From DASYUM01 sp036001225 (lineage in GTDB: Bacteria; Methylomirabilota; Methylomirabilia; Rokubacteriales; DASRDR01), in the NCBI GenBank assembly GCA_036001225.1, contig DASYUM010000126.1, positions 1 through 18,111 of the forward strand: a stretch of 18,111 nt of DNA. Direction: 5' to 3'. The notes under the pieces are model-generated. The model made no database searches and had not been told where the DNA came from. It saw only the letters and a program-made list of their open reading frames with translations. The position numbers and the translations under genes were made by a program. Shown here piece after piece: positions 1 through 7,303 of this stretch (position 1 is its first letter; each line of letters opens with the position of its first letter).

Positions 1-399
1 CGCCGGCACCGCCGCCTTGCAGCAGTTCCAGATGCCCTTCACGTTGACCGCCATGGCGGCGTCCCACTGCTCCTCCGCGATCTTGTCGAAGCGGCCGCCT
101 TTCAGCGAACCATAGAGCGCGGCGTTGTTGACCAGGATGTCGAGCCGGCCGAAGCGGTCGAGCGTGCCCTGAACCAGGGCTCGGCACGACGCCTCCCGGC
201 GCACGTCCACGTCCAGCGCGGCCGCCTTGGCGCCGAGAGCCTCGAGCTCCTTCACCGCCGCCTCGCTCTTCGTCGCGTTGCGAGCGGCCACCACGACCGC
301 CGCCCCCGCCTGGGCAAGGCCGCGGGCCATGCCGAGACCGATCCCGCCGTTGCCGCCCGTCACGATGGCCACCCGGCCGGTCAGGTCGAAGAGCTTCAT
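1..399 (-). CDS. SDR family oxidoreductase, N-terminal part (3' end beyond window)
   Basis: The first 133 codons of a short-chain dehydrogenase/reductase, which uses NAD(P)(H) on alcohol or keto groups. The Rossmann nucleotide-binding motif TGGNGGIG is at residues 14-21. The NNAA motif that stabilises the central sheet is near residue 90, and a MAVNVKG segment follows, as expected for the helix ahead of the catalytic region. The Ser/Tyr/Lys catalytic residues lie beyond the left edge, so activity cannot be confirmed. The ATG at 399 is chosen because AAGGAGA sits about 8 nt upstream. The gene starts 17 nt after the permease stop, so it is probably co-transcribed with the transporter. The substrate is unknown. 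The family call is firm. Confidence 0.93.
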   Translation of the reverse strand, partial: MKLFDLTGRVAIVTGGNGGIGLGMARGLAQAGAAVVVAARNATKSEAAVKELEALGAKAAALDVDVRREASCRALVQGTLDRFGRLDILVNNAALYGSLKGGRFDKIAEEQWDAAMAVNVKGIWNCCKAAVPA

Positions 400-416
400 G
401 ATTGTCTGTCTCCTTG

Positions 417-1325
417 TCAGCCCTGCACGCGGAGCCGCGGGTCCAGAGTATCCCGCAGGCCGTCGCCGAGCAGATTCAGGCTGAGACCGGCCAGGGTGAG
501 CGCGATCCCGGGGAAGAGGCTCACCCAGAACGCTTCCCGGATGACGTTCTTCCCGCTGGCGATGACGTTCCCCCAGGAGGGGACGTAGGGGGGCACGCCG
601 ACGCCGAGGAAGCCCAGGATCGCTTCGGCGAGGACGGCGTAGGCGAAGATGAACGTTCCCTGGACCAGCATCGGCCCCACACAGTTGGGCAGGATGTGCC
701 GGAAGGCGATGGCCAGGTCGTGCCGGCCCAGCGCGCGGGCGGCCTGCACGTAGTCCAGCTCGCGGAGCGAGAGCACCGTGCTCCGGATCAGCATGGCCGT
801 CCGCGGCATGTACACCACCGACAGCGCGAAGATCACGTTCCAGACCCCGGGCCCCCGGGCGGCCATCAGCGCGATGGCGAGCAGGATGGCCGGGAAGGCC
901 ATGAGGCCGTCCATGACCCGCATGATGACGATGTCGAGCCGTCGGTAGTAGCCGGCGATCAGCCCGATCACGATGCCGCCCAGCGAGGTGAACAGCATGG
1001 TGACCCCGCCGACGACCAGCGAGATGCGGGCGCCGTGAAGGACGAGGCTGTAGACGTCGCGGCCGAACTCGTCGGTGCCGAGGTAGTTCTCGACACCGGG
1101 CGGCTTGAGGCGGTTGGCCGGATACAGGCGGGTCGGGTTGTGGGTGGAGAGGGCGCCGGCCAGCGCGGCCGCCAGCACGAGCAGGAGAAAGATCGCGGCC
1201 CCGATGACGACGTTGCGGTTGCGGAGGAGGCGGCGGTACCACCGGACGCCCCCGGCGCGGAGGTCGGCCGCGGCCGCGACTTCCGGCGCCTCGGGCAGAA
1301 CCTTCGCCAGCGTCGCCTCAGTCAT
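417..1325 (-). CDS. Dipeptide/oligopeptide-type ABC transporter permease (DppC/OppC-like)
   Basis: A 302-residue inner-membrane permease, usual length for the DppC family. An N-terminal cytoplasmic stretch leads to a first membrane helix at about residues 39-58, then a periplasmic segment with the family motif LGTDEFGRDV, then the binding-protein-dependent transport domain. The EAA-like loop that contacts the ATPase is the LDYVQAARALGRHD region, with the downstream FRHILPN. The start at 1325 is preferred over an upstream in-frame start because it overlaps the stop of the preceding permease by 8 nt (1318-1325) and the upstream 36 residues look like out-of-frame sequence. It pairs with the DppB-like permease to form the channel. 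No ATPase gene is in the window. Confidence 0.93.
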   Translation of the reverse strand: MTEATLAKVLPEAPEVAAAADLRAGGVRWYRRLLRNRNVVIGAAIFLLLVLAAALAGALSTHNPTRLYPANRLKPPGVENYLGTDEFGRDVYSLVLHGARISLVVGGVTMLFTSLGGIVIGLIAGYYRRLDIVIMRVMDGLMAFPAILLAIALMAARGPGVWNVIFALSVVYMPRTAMLIRSTVLSLRELDYVQAARALGRHDLAIAFRHILPNCVGPMLVQGTFIFAYAVLAEAILGFLGVGVPPYVPSWGNVIASGKNVIREAFWVSLFPGIALTLAGLSLNLLGDGLRDTLDPRLRVQG

Positions 1326-2262
1326 ACCGGATCCGGGGGTCGATGAACGCGTAGACCATGTCCACGAGCAGGTTGATGAGGACGTAGGTGGCCGCCGTGA
1401 CCAGGACCACGCCCTGCACGACCGGGTAGTCACGGCGGAGGATGGCCGAGATGATGAGCCGCCCGAGACCCGGGATGTTGAAGACGATCTCGGTCACCAC
1501 CGCGCCACCGATGAGGATCGCCATCGTGATGCCGATCACCGCCACCACCGGCACCAGCGCGTTCCGGAACGCGTGGACGTAGACCACCGTCCGCTGGGAG
1601 AGGCCCTTGGCCCGGGCGGTGCGGATGTAGTCCTGCTGAAGCACCTCCAGCATGCAGGAGCGGCTGATGCGGGCGATGAGGGCCGACTGGTTGAAGCCGA
1701 GGGAGACCGCCGGCAGCACCATGTAGCGGAAGGCGGCCACCGGATCGGTGAAGAAGGAGGCGTAGCCGGCGGCCGGCAGCCAGCCCAGCCGGACCGCGAA
1801 CAGGTAGATGAAGTTGAGGCTCAGCCAGAACCCCGGGATGCAGACGCCGAGGAGCGCCCCCAGCATGAGGATCCGGTCCCACATCGAGCCCGGGTAGGCG
1901 GCAGCCACGATGCCCGAGGGCACCCCGATCGCCACCGCCACGAAGAGGGCGAACAGGGTCAGCACGATGGTCGGCTCGGCCCGCTCCCAGAGCGCGGTCG
2001 TCACCGGGCGATCGAGGAAGTAGGAGCGGCCGAGGTCGCCGCGCAGGATCCGGGCGTAGAACTTGGCCAGCTGCTCGTGGATCGGGCGGTCGAGGCCGAG
2101 CGCCCGGCGGGTCTCGTCGATCTGGGCGATGGTGGCGTCGGGTCCGAGCATGACGCTGACCGGATCGCCGGGAATGAGATGGATGATGAAGAAGACGATG
2201 GTGACCACCACCGCCATCACGGGGAGGAGGGCGAACAGACGCCGGACGAGATACGACGTCAC
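1318..2262 (-). CDS. Dipeptide/oligopeptide-type ABC transporter permease (DppB/OppB-like)
   Basis: A 314-residue permease of the DppB family. It starts with the typical single helix after MTSYLVRRLFALLP, followed by HLIPGDP, a hallmark of this family. The periplasmic loop carries GLDRPIHEQ and GDLGRSY, followed by several hydrophobic segments. The EAA-type loop is in DYIRTARAKGLSQR, followed by HAFRNALVPV. The start is GTG at 2262. No good Shine-Dalgarno site is visible, but the N-terminus matches family length. It follows the first-listed SBP gene after a 66-nt spacer that can fold into a hairpin. Its 3' end overlaps the partner permease, which indicates translational coupling. The substrate class is peptide, nickel or other organic solutes and cannot be fixed from sequence. 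Confidence 0.94.
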   Translation of the reverse strand: MTSYLVRRLFALLPVMAVVVTIVFFIIHLIPGDPVSVMLGPDATIAQIDETRRALGLDRPIHEQLAKFYARILRGDLGRSYFLDRPVTTALWERAEPTIVLTLFALFVAVAIGVPSGIVAAAYPGSMWDRILMLGALLGVCIPGFWLSLNFIYLFAVRLGWLPAAGYASFFTDPVAAFRYMVLPAVSLGFNQSALIARISRSCMLEVLQQDYIRTARAKGLSQRTVVYVHAFRNALVPVVAVIGITMAILIGGAVVTEIVFNIPGLGRLIISAILRRDYPVVQGVVLVTAATYVLINLLVDMVYAFIDPRIRYD

Positions 2263-2274
2263 GGGGCAAACGGG

Positions 2275-2304
2275 GCGGGGGCCGCCAGCCTCGGCAGCCC
2301 CCGC
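2275..2304 (-). other. Intercistronic hairpin between SBP1 and the permease genes
   Basis: An 8-bp perfect GC stem (GCGGGGGC at 2275-2282 with GCCCCCGC at 2297-2304) and a 14-nt loop occupy the 66-nt spacer. No U-tract follows, so it is a poor intrinsic terminator. In many ABC operons a hairpin here stabilises the abundant SBP message or attenuates permease expression. That role is inferred. Confidence 0.45.
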
Positions 2305-2328
2305 CGGGACGCTCGGTTCAGTCCGGGC

Positions 2329-3894
2329 TCACTCGAGCCACACGTTGTAGAAGCGCGGGCGCTCCGTCTTCTCGTTGAGCCCCTTCAGCTTCTTCGAGGC
2401 CGCGCGCATGCCGAACAGGTCGCCGTAGCGGATGACCGGCGCCTTCTCGAAGAAGAGCTTGGTCTGCTGCTCCCAGAGCGCGACGCGCTTCTTGTAGTCG
2501 GTCTCCTTGCTCATCTCGCTCTTGAGCCGCTGGGTTTCCTCGTCGCAGTTCCAGCCCGGCCAGGCGCAGCTCAGGACGACCAGGTTGGTGGGGTCGTAGG
2601 CCGGTCCGATGCCGGTGGTGAAGGCGTCGTATTCCTTGGAATTGTTGCGCCGCTTGACCAGGGTGGCCCAGTCCACCACCTGCAGGTCGATGTTCATCCC
2701 GATGTCCTCGAGCTGCTGCTTGCTGACCAGGGCGAAGTCGTACATCCATTTGTATTCCTGGGTCGTCATGAAGCGGATCGGCTCGCCCTTGTAGCCCGCC
2801 TCCTGCAGGAGCTTCTTGGCCTTGTCCTTGTTGTGCTCGTTCCAGGGCAGCCCCGCGATCTTCGTGTGCCAGGCCGTGATCTCGGCCGGGATCAAGCTGT
2901 TGTCCATCCGGTAGAACTCGCGCTTGCCGCCGGCCACCACCTTCATGATCGGCTCGATGTCGATGGCCGCCTGCCAGGCCTGACGGAGCTTCTGGTTCGT
3001 CATCAGGCCTTCCTTCTTGTTGAGGACCGCGACGAGCCAGTAGTAGAGCTTGGCGATGACCGGCCGGGCATTGGGACTCCGCTGGAGCCGGTCGTAGGCG
3101 TCGGGGTTCAGGTCGTCGGCGAAATCGAGCTCGCCGGTCTCGATCTGGGCCACCCGGGTCGCCACGTCGGGGACCGGGATCCACCGGACCTCGTCGACGT
3201 AGGCGATCTTGGCCCCGCCGTAGCCGTTCGGCTTCTCGCTGCGCGGCTTGTAGTCATCGAAGCGGACCATCCGGATGTGCTGGTCCGGCTTCCACTCGGC
3301 GAGCTTGAAGGGACCGGTGCCGATCCACTCGGTGACCTTCTCCTGAGGCGGAAACTTCTCGGCGATCTCCTTGGGATAGATGGCCCCGAAGTTGTTCGGC
3401 ACCGCCAGGTTGATGAGGACGATCGCCGACTTTTCCTTGAGCTTCAGCTCGACGGTGGACTTGTCGACCGCCCGCAGCTCGGTCACTTGGGTGAAGAGGT
3501 CCTTCCCATAGACCGACTGCTTGCTCCAGCGATTGAGGGACGCCACCACGTCGTCGGAGCTCATCTCCTTGCCGTTGTGGAACTTGATCCCCTGGCGCAG
3601 CTTGATGGTGTAGGTGAGGCCGTCCGGGGACACCGTCGGCATGCTCTCGGCCAGCATCGGGATGGGCCGGTTGCCGTCATCGAGCGTGAACAGGCCCTCG
3701 TAGATGTGGTTGGTCAGTGTCTCGGTGATGCTGGCCGTCGTCCAGTGGGCGTCGAGGGCCGGCGGCTCGCCGAGATTCCCGACCCGGAGGATGCCGCCCT
3801 TCTTCTGGGCCTCGGCGTCGAACCCGACCCCGAGGAGGAGCAGCGCCGCCACCAGGGCGGCGACGGGGAGCGGCAGGGATTTCCTCTCACGCAT
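2329..3894 (-). CDS. ABC transporter solute-binding protein, family 5 (paralogue SBP1)
   Basis: A 521-residue periplasmic binding protein of the DppA/OppA family (SBP_bac_5). A signal peptide of about 30 residues ends FDAEAQ, with predicted cleavage just before or after AQ and no lipobox cysteine. The mature part begins KKGGILRVG. It has the family's GTGPFKL, the ATRVAQIETGELDF segment and a conserved YKGEP to VKRRNN region shared with its two neighbours. Only two cysteines are present, Cys443 and Cys450, as SC-x-WPGW-x-C. The ATG at 3894 is chosen over an upstream one because GGAGG lies 6 nt before it and the signal peptide starts there. It is followed by two permease genes. The ligand is unknown. 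Confidence 0.95.
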   Translation of the reverse strand: MRERKSLPLPVAALVAALLLLGVGFDAEAQKKGGILRVGNLGEPPALDAHWTTASITETLTNHIYEGLFTLDDGNRPIPMLAESMPTVSPDGLTYTIKLRQGIKFHNGKEMSSDDVVASLNRWSKQSVYGKDLFTQVTELRAVDKSTVELKLKEKSAIVLINLAVPNNFGAIYPKEIAEKFPPQEKVTEWIGTGPFKLAEWKPDQHIRMVRFDDYKPRSEKPNGYGGAKIAYVDEVRWIPVPDVATRVAQIETGELDFADDLNPDAYDRLQRSPNARPVIAKLYYWLVAVLNKKEGLMTNQKLRQAWQAAIDIEPIMKVVAGGKREFYRMDNSLIPAEITAWHTKIAGLPWNEHNKDKAKKLLQEAGYKGEPIRFMTTQEYKWMYDFALVSKQQLEDIGMNIDLQVVDWATLVKRRNNSKEYDAFTTGIGPAYDPTNLVVLSCAWPGWNCDEETQRLKSEMSKETDYKKRVALWEQQTKLFFEKAPVIRYGDLFGMRAASKKLKGLNEKTERPRFYNVWLE

Positions 3895-3934
3895 GCGACA
3901 CCTCCAGCGGTTGGCGTTCGGTCGGCGGTGCTCC

Positions 3935-3964
3935 ATCGTCGGGCGGGAGCGGGGGGGCCGTCAA
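3935..3964 (-). promoter_or_regulatory. Candidate sigma70-like promoter of SBP1
   Basis: On the minus strand TTGACG (3964-3959) is followed, after 18 nt, by GACGAT (3940-3935). This would place the start of transcription near 3928 and give a leader of about 34 nt to the ATG at 3894. The -35 box is good but the -10 is weak. Support comes from a matching arrangement ahead of the aminotransferase gene (8741-8713). The spacer is C-rich, and a G-rich run on the opposite strand (3941-3969) fits a G-quadruplex pattern. Confidence 0.4.
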
Positions 3965-3976
3965 GGGGGCCCTCGG

Positions 3977-4004
3977 CTCTCCCTCCCTCCCGGCGGAGGG
4001 AGAG
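3977..4004 (-). terminator. Terminator-like hairpin after SBP2
   Basis: CTCTCCCTCC (3977-3986) pairs perfectly with GGAGGGAGAG (3995-4004) around an 8-nt loop. The stem begins 8 nt downstream of the SBP2 stop codon (4012-4014). No U-tract follows, so it may act in mRNA stability or be a REP-like palindrome rather than a true terminator. Its CTCTCCC...GGGAGAG style recurs in the E2-lpd spacer. Confidence 0.4.
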
Positions 4005-4011
4005 GTCCCCC

Positions 4012-5571
4012 TCATCTGTCCAGCCAGACGTTCTGGAAGCGGATCCACTCCAGCCGCTCGTTGTAGCCCTTGACGTGACTCCGCATCGCGTGCAACCCGT
4101 GCAGATCCCCGTAGCGGGCCACCGGCACCTTCTCGTAGAACACCTTGTGCTGCTGCTCCCAGATGGCGTAGCGCTTCTTGGGGTCCGTCTCCCGGGCCAG
4201 CTCCGCCTGGTTCTTGAGGATCTCCTCGTCGGTGGTCCAGCCCGGCCAGGTGGTGGTCAGGAAGTCGGGATGCGTCGGGTCGTAGAACATGCCGGTGCCG
4301 GTGGTGAAGACGTCGTACTCCTTGGGGTTGTTGCGCCGCTTGACCAGCGTGGCCCAGTCCACCACCTGGAGGTCGATCACGAACCCCGCGTCCTCCAGCT
4401 GCTGCTTGCTGAGCAGCGCGAAGTCGTACATCCACTTGTACTCCTGGGTGGTCATGAACCGGATCGGCTCCCCCTTGTAGCCGGCCTCCTGGAGGAGCTT
4501 TTTGACCTTCTCCTTGTTGTGCTCGTTGCAGGGCATGGCCGGCAGCTTGACGTGCCACTCGGCCATCTCCTGGAACATGATGCTGCAGTCCAGCCGGTAG
4601 AACTCGCGGCGCCCGCCGGCCACGCTCTTCATGATGGGTTCGAGGTCGAGCGCGGCCTGCCAGGCCTGCCGAAGCTTCTGGTTGGTCATCGGGCCTTCCT
4701 TCTTGTTGAAGACCGCGACCAGCCAGAAGGCGGGCTTGGCGACGATCGGTCGGACGTTGGGGTTCTTGGCCAGCCGATCGTAGGCGTCGATGTTGAGCTG
4801 CTCGACGAAGTCGAGCTCGCCGGTCTCGATCTGGGCCACCCGGGTGGCGACGTCGGGGACCGGTGTCCACCGGATCTCGTCGACGTATGCCGTCTTCCCG
4901 CCCCCGTAGCCGTTCGGCTTCTCGTTCCGCGACCGGTAGTCGTCGAAGCGGACGAAGCGGATGTACTGGTCCGGCTTCCACTCGGCGAACTTGAACGGGC
5001 CGGTGCCGATGAACTCGGTGATCTTCTCCTGGGGCTTGAACTTCTCAGCGATCTCCCGCGGGTAGATGACGGCGGCGTTGCCGGGCACCGCCAGCGAGAT
5101 CAGCACCACCGCCGACCGCTCCTTCAGCTTGAGCTCGACCGTGTGCTTGTCGACGGCGCGGAGGTCGGCGGTCTGGGCGAACACCACCCGCCCATAGACC
5201 GACTGCTGGCCCCAGCGCTTGAGCGAGGCCACCACGTCCTCCGAGGACAGCTCCTTACCGTTGTGGAACTTGACCCCCGGGCGCAGCTTGATGGTGTAGA
5301 CGAGGCCGTCCTTCGACACCGCGGGCAGGCTCTCGGCCAGCATGGGGATCGGCCGCCGGTTGTCGTCCAACGTGTAGAGGCCCTCGTAGAGGTGGGCCGA
5401 CATGTTGGAGGTCAGCGTGGCCGTGGTCCAGTGGGCATCAAGAGCCGGTGGCTCGCCGATGATGCCGACGCGGAGGACGCCGCCCTTCTTCTGGGCGTCA
5501 ACGGCCGGAGCAGCGGCCAGCACCCCGAGGGCGACGGCCAGCAGCGCGAGGCGTCGAAGCATGGTGGTCAT
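4012..5571 (-). CDS. ABC transporter solute-binding protein, family 5 (paralogue SBP2)
   Basis: A 519-residue family-5 solute-binding protein, a close paralogue of the genes on both sides with no net gap in alignment to SBP3. The signal peptide runs to about residue 27 (PAVDAQ) and has no lipobox. Landmarks are GTGPFKF near 189-195, ATRVAQIETGELDF at 242-255 and the strongly conserved region at 364-415. It departs from its sisters where they carry SC-x-WPGW-x-C: here the segment is TT-T-WPGW-T-T. Its only two cysteines are Cys329 and Cys348 instead. The ATG at 5571 has AGGTG 6 nt upstream; an ATG three codons on is possible. A 168-nt spacer containing a dispersed repeat separates it from SBP3. 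Confidence 0.95.
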   Translation of the reverse strand: MTTMLRRLALLAVALGVLAAAPAVDAQKKGGVLRVGIIGEPPALDAHWTTATLTSNMSAHLYEGLYTLDDNRRPIPMLAESLPAVSKDGLVYTIKLRPGVKFHNGKELSSEDVVASLKRWGQQSVYGRVVFAQTADLRAVDKHTVELKLKERSAVVLISLAVPGNAAVIYPREIAEKFKPQEKITEFIGTGPFKFAEWKPDQYIRFVRFDDYRSRNEKPNGYGGGKTAYVDEIRWTPVPDVATRVAQIETGELDFVEQLNIDAYDRLAKNPNVRPIVAKPAFWLVAVFNKKEGPMTNQKLRQAWQAALDLEPIMKSVAGGRREFYRLDCSIMFQEMAEWHVKLPAMPCNEHNKEKVKKLLQEAGYKGEPIRFMTTQEYKWMYDFALLSKQQLEDAGFVIDLQVVDWATLVKRRNNPKEYDVFTTGTGMFYDPTHPDFLTTTWPGWTTDEEILKNQAELARETDPKKRYAIWEQQHKVFYEKVPVARYGDLHGLHAMRSHVKGYNERLEWIRFQNVWLDR

Positions 5572-5619
5572 CGTGTTCACCTCTTCAACCAGACGCTGTT
5601 CGATTGCATCATCGTAGTG

Positions 5620-5737
5620 CCGGGCCGAGAACCGAGCAGCCCAAGGACGCAGGCCCGAGCCGGCCGGAGGCGTATGCCGCATACGTTGACGGCCGGCGAG
5701 GGCCGAGGACGCCGGGATGCGACGGTTATCGGCACGG
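5620..5737 (-). repeat. Dispersed inverted-repeat element, copy A (118 bp)
   Basis: This spacer element matches 13886-14060 along nearly its whole length; copy B carries about 57 extra bases in the middle. Its 15-bp ends (5620-5634 and 5723-5737) are inverted repeats with 13 of 15 positions paired. An internal palindrome, CGTATG-CCG-CATACG, lies at 5671-5685. The last 22 bp (5716-5737) occur again at 14039-14060 and 14150-14171. The element begins 2 nt after the SBP3 stop codon. It has no reading frame of its own that I would call a gene. It may be a MITE-like or REP-like element. Confidence 0.8.
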
Positions 5738-5739
5738 CA

Positions 5740-7287
5740 TCACCTCTCAAGCCAGACGTTGTAGAACCGCGGCCGCTCCATCTTCTCGTTGAAGCCCCGG
5801 AGCTTCTTCGATGCCGCGCGCAGCCCGTGCAGATCGCCGTAGCGGATCGACGGCACCTTCTCGTAGAAGAGCCGGTGCATGTCGACCCACAGGGCATACC
5901 GTCTCTTGTGGTCGGTCTCGCGGCCCATCTCGCCGAGCAGCCGCTGGATGTCCTCGTCGCAGGTCCAGCCCGGCCACGTGCACGACAAGATGGTGAAGGC
6001 CGTCGGCTCGAAGACGTTCCCGGTCCCGGTCGTGAAGGCGTCGTACTCCTTGGGGTTGTTGCGGCGCTTGACCAGGGTCGCCCAGTCCACCACCTGGAGG
6101 TCGATGGTGAAGCCGGCGTCCTCCAGCTGCTGCTTGGTGACGAGGGCGAAGTCGTACATCCACTTGTACTCCTGGGTGGTCAGGAACCGGATCGGCTCGC
6201 CCTTGTAGCCGGCCTCCTGCAGCAGCCGCTTGGCCTTCTCCCGGTTCCGCTCGTTCCAGCCGAGGCCCTCGACTTTCACGTGCCACGGCGTGTTCTCGAC
6301 GAAGGCGAGGCCGGCGTCCATCCGGTAGAACTCCGGCCGCCCCCCCGCCACGGCCCGCATGATCGGCTCGATGTCGAGGGCGGCCTGCCACGCCTGGCGC
6401 AGCTTCTGGTTGGTCATCAGCCCTTCCTTCTTGTTCAGGACCGCGACCAGCCAGTAGTAGGGCTTGGCGATGATCGGCCGGGCGATCGGGCTTTTGGCCA
6501 GCCGATCGTAGGCGTCGATGTTCAGGTCGTCGGCGAAGTCCAGCTCCCCGGTCTCGATCTGGGCCACCCGGGTGGCGACGTCGGGAACCGGGATCCAGCG
6601 AATCTCGTCCACCCACGCCGTCTTCCCGCCCCCGTAGCCGCTCCCGGCCTCGGGGCGCGACTTGTAGTCGTCGAAGCGCACCATCCGGATGTACTGGTCC
6701 GGCTTCCACTCGGCGAGCTTGAACGGCCCGGTCCCGACGAACTCGGTGGCCTTGTCCTGCGGCTTGAACTTCTCGGCGATCTCCCGGGGGTAGATGGCGG
6801 CGAAGTTGTTGGGCGCGCCGAGGGCGACCAGCACCGCCGCGTACTTCTGCTTGAGCCGCATCTCGACGGTGTGGCGATCGAGGCCCCGCACGTCGGCGAC
6901 CACCGCGAAGAGGGCGCGCCCGTACTGCGACTGCTGGCCCCAGCGCTTGAGGGAAGCGACGACGTCGTCGCTGGTCAGCTCCTTGCCGTTGTGGAACTTG
7001 ATCCCCGGCCGGAGCTTGAAGGTGTAGGTGAGCCCGTCGCCCGACACCGTCGGCATCCCGTCGGCCAGCATGGGGATCGGCCGGTAGCCCTCGTCGAAGG
7101 CGTAGAGGCCCTCGTAGAGGTGGTTGGTGAGAACCTCGGTCAGGGTGGCGGTCGTCCAGTGGGCGTCGAGGGTCGGCGGCTCCCCCAGGTTGCCGGCCCG
7201 GAGGACCCCGCCTCGCCGCTGAGCGGCCGCGGGGACGGCGACGAGCAAGACGGCCAGCGCGGCGAGGACGAGCGGCTTGCGGATCAT
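5740..7287 (-). CDS. ABC transporter solute-binding protein, family 5 (paralogue SBP3)
   Basis: A 515-residue family-5 solute-binding protein and the first of the three tandem SBPs to be transcribed. The signal peptide of about 23 residues ends VPAAAQ; the mature protein starts RRGGVLRAG. It keeps GTGPFKL, ATRVAQIETGELDF and the YKGEP to VKRRNN block. Cys436 and Cys443 form SC-x-WPGW-x-C as in SBP1 and are its only cysteines. The ATG at 7287 has GGGAGG 5 nt upstream. It starts 16 nt after the aminotransferase stop, so the two are very likely one transcript. The ligand is unknown. Three related SBPs for one permease pair suggests either broadened ligand range or recent duplication. Confidence 0.95.
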   Translation of the reverse strand: MIRKPLVLAALAVLLVAVPAAAQRRGGVLRAGNLGEPPTLDAHWTTATLTEVLTNHLYEGLYAFDEGYRPIPMLADGMPTVSGDGLTYTFKLRPGIKFHNGKELTSDDVVASLKRWGQQSQYGRALFAVVADVRGLDRHTVEMRLKQKYAAVLVALGAPNNFAAIYPREIAEKFKPQDKATEFVGTGPFKLAEWKPDQYIRMVRFDDYKSRPEAGSGYGGGKTAWVDEIRWIPVPDVATRVAQIETGELDFADDLNIDAYDRLAKSPIARPIIAKPYYWLVAVLNKKEGLMTNQKLRQAWQAALDIEPIMRAVAGGRPEFYRMDAGLAFVENTPWHVKVEGLGWNERNREKAKRLLQEAGYKGEPIRFLTTQEYKWMYDFALVTKQQLEDAGFTIDLQVVDWATLVKRRNNPKEYDAFTTGTGNVFEPTAFTILSCTWPGWTCDEDIQRLLGEMGRETDHKRRYALWVDMHRLFYEKVPSIRYGDLHGLRAASKKLRGFNEKMERPRFYNVWLER

Positions 7288-7303
7288 GGGGGCCTCCCGG
7301 GGC

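Noticed and set aside
5577..5897. Small frames through copy A of the repeat, with a peptide resembling one in copy B
   Set aside because: The shared peptide follows from DNA identity of the repeat. The frames run out of unrelated sequence and have no start signal.
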